Positions 59,147-64,000 of a stretch of 64,000 nucleotides of DNA are shown here, piece by piece. Both the position numbers and the translations under genes were made by a program. Where the stretch lies: contig NZ_CP006019.1 of the NCBI RefSeq assembly GCF_000725425.1, positions 1,586,480 through 1,650,479 of the forward strand, read 5' to 3'. This stretch comes from Palaeococcus pacificus DY20341 (GTDB lineage Archaea; Methanobacteriota_B; Thermococci; Thermococcales; Thermococcaceae). The notes under the pieces were generated by a model. It made no database searches. It was not told the origin of the DNA and was given only the letters and a program-made list of their open reading frames with translations. Each line of letters begins with the position of its first letter. Positions within the stretch are counted from its first letter, which is position 1.

Positions 59147-60490
59147 ATGAAGAGGCTCGTTTCATTATTTTTACTTTTATTAGTTCTGCCTGCTCTAATG
59201 GCTAATTTTGTTAGTGCTGACTCCCACTTTGAGACATTTTTGAAAGATGGCTCTTCTTATACAATCGTAGCTGGAAACTCCTCCTCATCCAAGCTTTGGG
59301 CATTCTACATCGACGAGGAGCTCAAAGAGTTAAAAAGCCACGGGAAAGGAAAAATAATCCTAGTGGGCACGGTCTACGACAACGATGAGCTAAAGAAGGT
59401 TTGGAGGCAAACAGGCCTTCCTCCAGAGAAATCAAAAGAATTCAATGTGCTCTTTGTGGGGAACTACATTTTGATAACAGGAGATGCAGAGAGCCTCCCC
59501 AATGTGGAAGAGCTCTTTGTGGGTAATTATTATCTGAAAAGCGCGGAATTTTCGATGTTTTTAATACTAGCTGTGTTCACGTTCCTGCTCTTTTTCTATG
59601 CTATGAGAAAAACGCCTTATGCCCGCTCCCTCTACTTCCTCTCATCGCTAATACTGCTCCTCTGGGTATTGAACGGCTATCGGGAGTTCAGTTTTAGTGA
59701 GGGATTCTTCAAAAGGTACTTTTTTGAGGCATTAAAGCTCAATTTTGGATACATATCTAAAGAACCTCTAAGCTATCCTCTCTTTCTTTGGGGAAACGTA
59801 TTCGGATTCACTAGATTTTCAGCTTTCCTCCTCCATACATATCTAATCCTCCTCATAATCTCCTTCACATTCTATTTAGTCCCAAAGCCCTCAAGAGAGC
59901 TTGGTTTTTTAATTTTTGGATTGATGTTTGTCATACCCCTTTTTAGAGCAGAGATAAAAGCATTTGGACCGGAAATATTTGCCCTCTTGCTGTTTGAGGT
60001 TATTCTCGCAGTAGGAACCAACTTTTATTTTGTTCCAAACAAGGGGATTGCGATGTTGGAGGTCGCAATATTCAGCACGCTAACATCATTATCGGCTATT
60101 TTAACACCAACATCTCTTGTAGTGCCCATTTCATTTGTAACGGTCTATCCTAAGAGATATAAGAGAAACTACCTTTATATTGCTTCTACCCTAGTGCTCT
60201 ATTTAGTCTTACTCAAATTCTTTGGAGTCCGCATGATGGATTACTTCCTCAAAAGAGAAAGCTGGAATGCTCTAGCCACGTTTGCAAAAGAGAGCATTGT
60301 ACAGTTTGTTGTTTTAGGATACGCATGCATTGAACTTAAAAATAAGAGAAGAGTTGTAGGGCAAACTTGGTTCGTTGGAATGGCAGCCTTCTTATACCTG
60401 CTGATATTTATTGCCTTTGATGTAAGCCCTCTCCCGCTTGTACTGCTCTTATCAACTTTTGTAGTTAGACTCACTCAAAGACTCCCTTAA
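59147..60490 (+). CDS. Multi-spanning membrane protein with exported N-terminal domain
   Basis: A 447-aa protein. A signal sequence (LVSLFLLLLVLPALMANFVSA) is followed by an extracytoplasmic domain of about 120 residues (containing IILVGTVYDNDELKKVW) and then about ten hydrophobic helices from residue about 150 on (FSMFLILAVFTFLLFFYAM...). No family recognised. The helical part could be a glycosyltransferase or transporter-type domain, but no motif proves it. GGTGGAGGT precedes ATG 59147. It follows the FAD dehydrogenase on the same strand and converges with the DUF2110 gene, overlapping it by 4 bp. Confidence 0.75.
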   Translation: MKRLVSLFLLLLVLPALMANFVSADSHFETFLKDGSSYTIVAGNSSSSKLWAFYIDEELKELKSHGKGKIILVGTVYDNDELKKVWRQTGLPPEKSKEFNVLFVGNYILITGDAESLPNVEELFVGNYYLKSAEFSMFLILAVFTFLLFFYAMRKTPYARSLYFLSSLILLLWVLNGYREFSFSEGFFKRYFFEALKLNFGYISKEPLSYPLFLWGNVFGFTRFSAFLLHTYLILLIISFTFYLVPKPSRELGFLIFGLMFVIPLFRAEIKAFGPEIFALLLFEVILAVGTNFYFVPNKGIAMLEVAIFSTLTSLSAILTPTSLVVPISFVTVYPKRYKRNYLYIASTLVLYLVLLKFFGVRMMDYFLKRESWNALATFAKESIVQFVVLGYACIELKNKRRVVGQTWFVGMAAFLYLLIFIAFDVSPLPLVLLLSTFVVRLTQRLP

Positions 60491-61215
60491 TCAAACTTAA
60501 TCGCTCCTATCTGAGCTGGCTTTATGTGAGGGCCGATAGCCTTAATTATGCCCGGAGCTTGGGTGTCTTTCTTCAAGACGAGCATCGTCTCCATTAGTCC
60601 AAGCTCTTCTATCCTTCTCACATCCCTCGAATGTCCCGTGGCAATTAGTGCTTCTTCAATGCGCTCGCTAGTTGTCCCCGCAATAAAGAGCTTGTCAAAT
60701 CCGTCACTGAACCAGGTTTTAAACCTCTTAAGCTGCTTGTCAGAGAAGTGAACCTCTATCTCTCTCGCGCCGAATTCAACCCTCTTTACTTCAACTTCGA
60801 CTGGCAGGTTATCCACCCAGCCAAAGTCCCTTATCATCTTCCTAACTGCCTTATCTCCAAAGGTATCTTTTAGGTAGTAGAGAGGAATTAGCGCATCCTT
60901 TGGCCTCGGAGTAAAAACTCCAATATCAACATAAACACCGTATCCAACTTTTCCCAAGTCCGTAAACCTTCCCCGATAAATTTCGCCCTCTTTAACACTA
61001 CTGAGCTTGTAAGGAGCTTCTCCAAACTCTTCTCTGATCAGATTTGCAGAGATTTCCTCATCCTCCCCCTCAAGGGTAACCTTAACCCACTGCTTTTGGG
61101 TGACTGCAAGCTTCCACTCAACTTCCAAATCTCCGATGAGAGAATTTAATTTCTTGTGGAGCTTCTTAAAACCGCTCCTATCTCCATAAACTTTTTCGAG
61201 AATAACAATTTCCAT
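60487..61215 (-). CDS. DUF2110 family protein
   Basis: A 242-aa cytosolic archaeal protein of the DUF2110 family. The middle (EIYRGRFTDLGKVGYGVYVDIGVFTPRPKDAL, near residue 83) looks like an S1/OB-type beta barrel, which suggests RNA binding; the C-terminal half (EEALIATGHSRDVRRIEELGLMET) is helical. The function is unknown. GAGGTG precedes the ATG by 7 nt. TFE lies upstream on the same strand. Confidence 0.85.
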   Translation of the reverse strand: MEIVILEKVYGDRSGFKKLHKKLNSLIGDLEVEWKLAVTQKQWVKVTLEGEDEEISANLIREEFGEAPYKLSSVKEGEIYRGRFTDLGKVGYGVYVDIGVFTPRPKDALIPLYYLKDTFGDKAVRKMIRDFGWVDNLPVEVEVKRVEFGAREIEVHFSDKQLKRFKTWFSDGFDKLFIAGTTSERIEEALIATGHSRDVRRIEELGLMETMLVLKKDTQAPGIIKAIGPHIKPAQIGAIKFD

Positions 61216-61289
61216 GGCCGCACACCTCTTCCATTCGATAAGCTAACTAGAACATGCTCTTTATAAATGTTTGCAATAGAAGAAGAGGA

Positions 61290-61805
61290 TCAAGCCAAGC
61301 CGAGTTCTTTTTCAAGTTCCTGAATCCTTTTTTGAAGATCTTTAACAATGGCAGAATTATCGTACTCTTGGAGCATTGCACCGCAGATTGGGCATTGGAA
61401 TTCATACTCCAAAGCTTCATCAAAAGTGAGCTTTGGATGTCCTATAGTCCCACAGTGGTAATAAACCTCTTGAGTCTCCTCTTCAAGCATTTTTTTGAGC
61501 TGTCTCAGCTCCTCCATCTTTCTAGCCCTGAGAATTTCAGGTAAGCGCTTAGTTTCTAAACGCCAGTAATAATAGTACCATCCCGTTTCTTTGTCCCTAA
61601 TCCGCTTGAAGTCTGCCAATTTAGTGTCATAGAGCATATAAAGTATTTTACGAACAGTATTCACTCTAATCTCCGTAGCTTCAGCTAACTCTTCATCAGT
61701 AGCTTCACCCTTTTTTTCAAGGGCTTTTATGACTGCTACCGCTTCTTCGCCACCCATATCCATTGCAAGCTCAAGCAATTCCTTTCTGCCTTTTCTTCTT
61801 GCCAT
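61290..61805 (-). CDS. tfe: Transcription factor E (TFE alpha)
   Basis: A 171-aa general transcription factor that stabilises the open complex. The N-terminal winged helix (residues about 5-90; [33 protein letters not shown]) is followed by a zinc-ribbon domain. Its first half is atypical: Cys118-x4-His123 ([15 protein letters not shown]) instead of Cys-x2-Cys, while Cys138-x2-Cys141 (CPIC) is normal. The C-terminus is a coiled helix. GGAGGT precedes ATG 61805. A palindrome TGCGCAA-T-TTGTGCA lies upstream at 61859-61873. Confidence 0.93.
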   Translation of the reverse strand: MARRKGRKELLELAMDMGGEEAVAVIKALEKKGEATDEELAEATEIRVNTVRKILYMLYDTKLADFKRIRDKETGWYYYYWRLETKRLPEILRARKMEELRQLKKMLEEETQEVYYHCGTIGHPKLTFDEALEYEFQCPICGAMLQEYDNSAIVKDLQKRIQELEKELGLA

Positions 61806-61968
61806 AATGTGACCTCCACGAAGTTTATTTTATCAAAGACCATTTAAAAGGCATTTACTGCGCAATTTGTGCATTGTATCATGCCGCCTATTTATATACT
61901 ATGAACAAACAGCTATATATAGGTTTTTGTAGGTAAAAGGGGCCTAATGAACAAAAATAGACAAAGAG

Positions 61969-62253
61969 TTAATCGGTAAAATATTCATCTACAAGCTCTT
62001 TAGCAGAAGGTTTGTAAAGCTCGAGGACTTCTAAATCCTCTATAACATTCCCTTCTCTAACCTTAAGCTTAACCTTTCCACCATAAACCTGCAAGTCTAA
62101 TAGGCCGTAGATGGCATCCTCAGCTTCCAGAGGAGTCTTGAACTTCATTATGAACTCTCCCTCTTTTTCATCGATGAGCTTAACCCAGTACTCATTCTTC
62201 CTCTTGAAGGGACGGGTTACCTTTGGTTTAAACTTGTCAATGATAATCTCCAA
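61969..62253 (-). CDS. Conserved hypothetical protein, 94 aa
   Basis: A small beta-rich protein (about residues 10-80: KPKVTRPFKRKNEYWVKLID; YGLLDLQVYGGKVKLKV). No recognised family. A GGAGGTGA sits 5 nt before the TTG at 62253, making it the likely start; the frame extends to GTG at 62268, which lies inside the ribosome site. It stands upstream of the TFE gene, separated by 163 bp, and is divergent from the DUF531 gene. Confidence 0.65.
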   Translation of the reverse strand: MEIIIDKFKPKVTRPFKRKNEYWVKLIDEKEGEFIMKFKTPLEAEDAIYGLLDLQVYGGKVKLKVREGNVIEDLEVLELYKPSAKELVDEYFTD

Positions 62254-62396
62254 TGGATTCACCTCCACCTATTGCCAAATGTTATAGGCAACACACTTAA
62301 AAAGTTTAGCTCGTCTAAATTTTTTAGCTTAAAAGCTTTTAAGTCTTTTTCTTAAAAATTAGTAAAGAAATCTAAAAGCTAAGGAAGGAGTTAAAA

Positions 62397-62945
62397 ATGA
62401 TTACTCTAGGACTTTACAACTCATATGACCCAAATAGAATTCACGAAGCACACCTGAGAGCAATAGCTAGAGCTGCACCTATATGCTATGCCTTTGAGTT
62501 CCACCTAGCACTGATTGGCTTCCCCTTTGAGGAGAAGAAAGCCATAGACCTAGCTGAAAAAATAGCTCAAAACACCACAATTGGAGAAGGGGGTAAGTAC
62601 TTAATAGAGCTGGCAAAGAGGAATAAGCTTCACCTCTTAGACTTCCCAAAAAAGGGATTTCCTCCTCAATTCGGACACATAGTTGCGACTACAAGAAAGC
62701 CCAATGAGAAGAAAGCTATTAAGTCCTTAGAAATTGCAGAAAGAGCTTTAAGGGGAGAGAGCTTTTTCTTAATAGTGGGCCTTGGAAGGCACGGCCTACC
62801 AAAGGAGATATTTAAGCTCAGCGAGTATCACCTAGATATAACCGATGGAAAGAGAGTGAGCTTTGAAACCTGCACTGCTATCGGCTCGATTCCTACCAAA
62901 ATTAGAACTTTAATGGAGGCGTTAAAATGGATGAAAAAATGGTGA
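62397..62945 (+). CDS. DUF531 family protein (SPOUT-like)
   Basis: A 182-aa cytosolic protein of archaeal DUF531. It begins ITLGLYNSYDPNRIHEAHLRAI and contains FFLIVGLGRHGLPKEIFKL (near residue 122) and DGKRVSFETCTAIGSIPTKI (near residue 150). The arrangement is reminiscent of SPOUT RNA methyltransferases. AAGGAG precedes ATG. It overlaps the signal peptidase gene by 19 bp, indicating one transcript. Confidence 0.85.
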   Translation: MITLGLYNSYDPNRIHEAHLRAIARAAPICYAFEFHLALIGFPFEEKKAIDLAEKIAQNTTIGEGGKYLIELAKRNKLHLLDFPKKGFPPQFGHIVATTRKPNEKKAIKSLEIAERALRGESFFLIVGLGRHGLPKEIFKLSEYHLDITDGKRVSFETCTAIGSIPTKIRTLMEALKWMKKW

Positions 62946-63391
62946 GAGAGATTAAAGAGACAATAATCTTTCTTGTAGTTTCCGTAATAGTCGTTTTTGT
63001 AGTCCACAGCGGTTTAAAAATAGCCTTGCATACTGATTCTCCTCTCGTTATAGTGGTAAGCGGCTCAATGGAGCCCGTTTTTTATAGGGGAGATGTTGTA
63101 CTGCTCGAAGGTGTGAGCCCTGAAGACATTAAAATAGGCGACGTTGTCGTTTACAAGAGACCCTTCACAAAGTATCCAATAATACACCGCGTTAGAGGAA
63201 TAGAGGAGTACAATGGAGAAAGGTGCTTCGTTATTCAAGGAGATAACAACTTTATCCACGACTTTTACCCAACGTCCGAGGGCGAGATAGACTGCGTGCC
63301 CGGTAGTGCAATAGAGGCCAAGGCTTTGGTAGTCTTCCCAAAGATAGGATACATCCCCATGGTAATAAAGGAAAGGCTGGGATTAGCTTAG
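62927..63391 (+). CDS. Signal peptidase I
   Basis: A 154-aa archaeal type I signal peptidase. An N-terminal helix (ETIIFLVVSVIVVFVVHSGL) is followed by the catalytic Ser in VVSGSMEPVFYRGD (near residue 48) and the catalytic His in PIIHRVRGIE (near 87), with the QGDNN Asp near 106. The enzyme cleaves signal peptides on the outer face of the membrane; exported proteins here (for example 37473-39515) are plausible substrates. GGAGGCG precedes the ATG; the gene overlaps DUF531 by 19 bp. Confidence 0.94.
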   Translation: MDEKMVREIKETIIFLVVSVIVVFVVHSGLKIALHTDSPLVIVVSGSMEPVFYRGDVVLLEGVSPEDIKIGDVVVYKRPFTKYPIIHRVRGIEEYNGERCFVIQGDNNFIHDFYPTSEGEIDCVPGSAIEAKALVVFPKIGYIPMVIKERLGLA

Positions 63392-63447
63392 CGGTCAGGG
63401 GCCGATTAGCTCATCACCACTCAGCAACCTACCTTCACATCATCCCT
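63391..63447 (-). ncRNA. C/D box small RNA (2'-O-methylation guide)
   Basis: Minus strand order: C box ATGATGT (63437-63443), 12-nt guide (63425-63436), D' box CTGA (63421-63424), spacer GTG, C' box GTGATGA (63411-63417), 12-nt guide (63399-63410), D box CTGA (63395-63398). Flanking GG and CC can pair as a terminal stem. Both guides have the canonical archaeal length. The C box departs from RTGATGA only in its last base. The D guide is GCTAATCGGCCC, whose complement resembles a tRNA 5' half; targets were not determined. Confidence 0.75.
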
Positions 63448-63454
63448 ACCATTT

Positions 63455-64000
63455 TCACATGACACAGCACTCATAAATTATCTCCACATCTCTAATGCTT
63501 TTTGCCCATTCAATAACTTTTCTGGGTGGGTTTGTAAGCCTATCCACACCTGCCAAAATCGCTCCCTTATCAAATTCCAAGCGCCATTTTCCGAGAGGCC
63601 GCATACACCCTATGCTCAGCTCACCATCAAATTTCTCCCGAGCGTATTCCACAACTTTTAAGCTCTCTTCAACGCTTGGCCGCTCTACACTTTCCATCTC
63701 CGTGCCCTTTGTAGGAATCAAAACGTCTAAAACGAGCACATCTATAGGATAGTCCAAAAGCATGTCAATAGCTTTATACTCCCACCAAACCCTTCCAAAG
63801 TCGAGGCCTATGGTTATGTGAGGCGCTACCTTAACGCCTGCCTTAGTGAGAACGTCTAAAATCCTAAGGTAGTCCTTAACGCTCTTATCTATCCTATAAA
63901 CACGCTTTATTACTTCATCATTGGCTACAAAATCGAGAGAAACAGCATCAACATATCTAACCCATTCCAAATCACTCTCGTCTATAAAACCAACGTGAGC
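63455..64000 (-). CDS. Radical SAM family protein, C-terminal part (COG1856-like)
   Basis: The frame is open to the right edge, so 182 codons of the C-terminal part are visible. KVAPHITIGLDFGRVWWEYKA, IDVLVLDVLIPTKGT and SIGCMRPLGKWRLEFDKGAI resemble the COG1856 biotin-synthase-like radical SAM proteins. The cluster-binding CxxxCxxC would lie in the missing N-terminal part. The C-terminal YECCVM has adjacent cysteines. It begins beyond the window and ends 8 bp from the C/D box RNA region. Function unknown. Confidence 0.75.
   Translation of the reverse strand, partial: AHVGFIDESDLEWVRYVDAVSLDFVANDEVIKRVYRIDKSVKDYLRILDVLTKAGVKVAPHITIGLDFGRVWWEYKAIDMLLDYPIDVLVLDVLIPTKGTEMESVERPSVEESLKVVEYAREKFDGELSIGCMRPLGKWRLEFDKGAILAGVDRLTNPPRKVIEWAKSIRDVEIIYECCVM

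Noticed and set aside
63395-63410. A tRNA 5' half on the plus strand (GGGGCCGATTAGCTCA)
   Set aside because: No anticodon arm or T arm follows; the sequence is better explained as the complement of the C/D box guide, whose target may be a tRNA or rRNA.

Overview
The window looks like a chromosomal segment of a hyperthermophilic archaeon of the order Thermococcales (Thermococcus/Pyrococcus group). The basis is gene content and signals. There is a tungsten aldehyde:ferredoxin oxidoreductase operon, membrane LonB, Rpo11, Csl4, TFE, an Mrp-type HypB and a CGP-CTERM surface protein. Most starts carry a GGTGA-type Shine-Dalgarno about 5 nt upstream, and promoters have archaeal TATA boxes. I estimate GC in the low forties by eye. 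No insertion sequence, CRISPR array or rRNA was seen. Genus and species cannot be fixed from sequence reading alone.

Layout. (1) 1-10.8 kb is a metal, redox and transport region: a Zn/Cd/Pb P-type ATPase with its ArsR repressor, three DUF302 paralogues, HMA and YHS metal-binding mini-proteins, an ABC-2 exporter, a SagB-like nitroreductase, a DMT permease, peroxiredoxin and ferritin. (2) 10.9-16.1 kb holds ThiI, a ThiF/MoeB-like E1, small sulfur/redox proteins (DUF1450, DsrE-like), an unknown 271-aa protein, a putative di-haem membrane protein and an FTR1 iron permease. (3) 16.2-24.1 kb is the most interesting block: a degenerate M24 'peptidase', a cupin, a haemerythrin/PAS DUF438 protein, a DUF2249/DUF1858 protein, a class III hybrid cluster protein, a COG2522-type regulator, and an IscS-like (lacking the PLP lysine)/TusA/IscU-MIP18/glutaredoxin-like cluster. 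Five copies of a palindrome, TATGAC-N4-GTCATA, sit at the promoters of these genes, including the regulator's own. I infer an archaeal Fe-S and nitrosative-stress regulon. (4) 24.1-32.4 kb: a CPA2 antiporter with a CBS protein, HypA-HypB-protease, CcdA with an extracellular thioredoxin-like protein, and AOR-MoaD-radical SAM. (5) 32.6-64 kb is mainly housekeeping: LonB, ValS, AspS, NusA-like, Csl4, Rpo11, TruD, Pth2, TFE, signal peptidase and two tRNAs. It also has large secreted proteins, a GNAT-ABC ATPase fusion, TrkH, a frameshifted SWIM gene followed by a GH13 amylase, and a well-formed C/D box sRNA.

Regulatory signals seen directly: an almost perfect 24-bp ArsR-type operator; a 14-bp TTAGG-N4-YCTAA element shared by the FTR1 and peroxiredoxin promoters; and a TCATTTTTGCCC-like element placed 6-7 bp upstream of the TATA box in four promoters. 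Gene starts were moved from the longest reading frame to the codon behind a Shine-Dalgarno or leaderless promoter wherever the sequence supports it.
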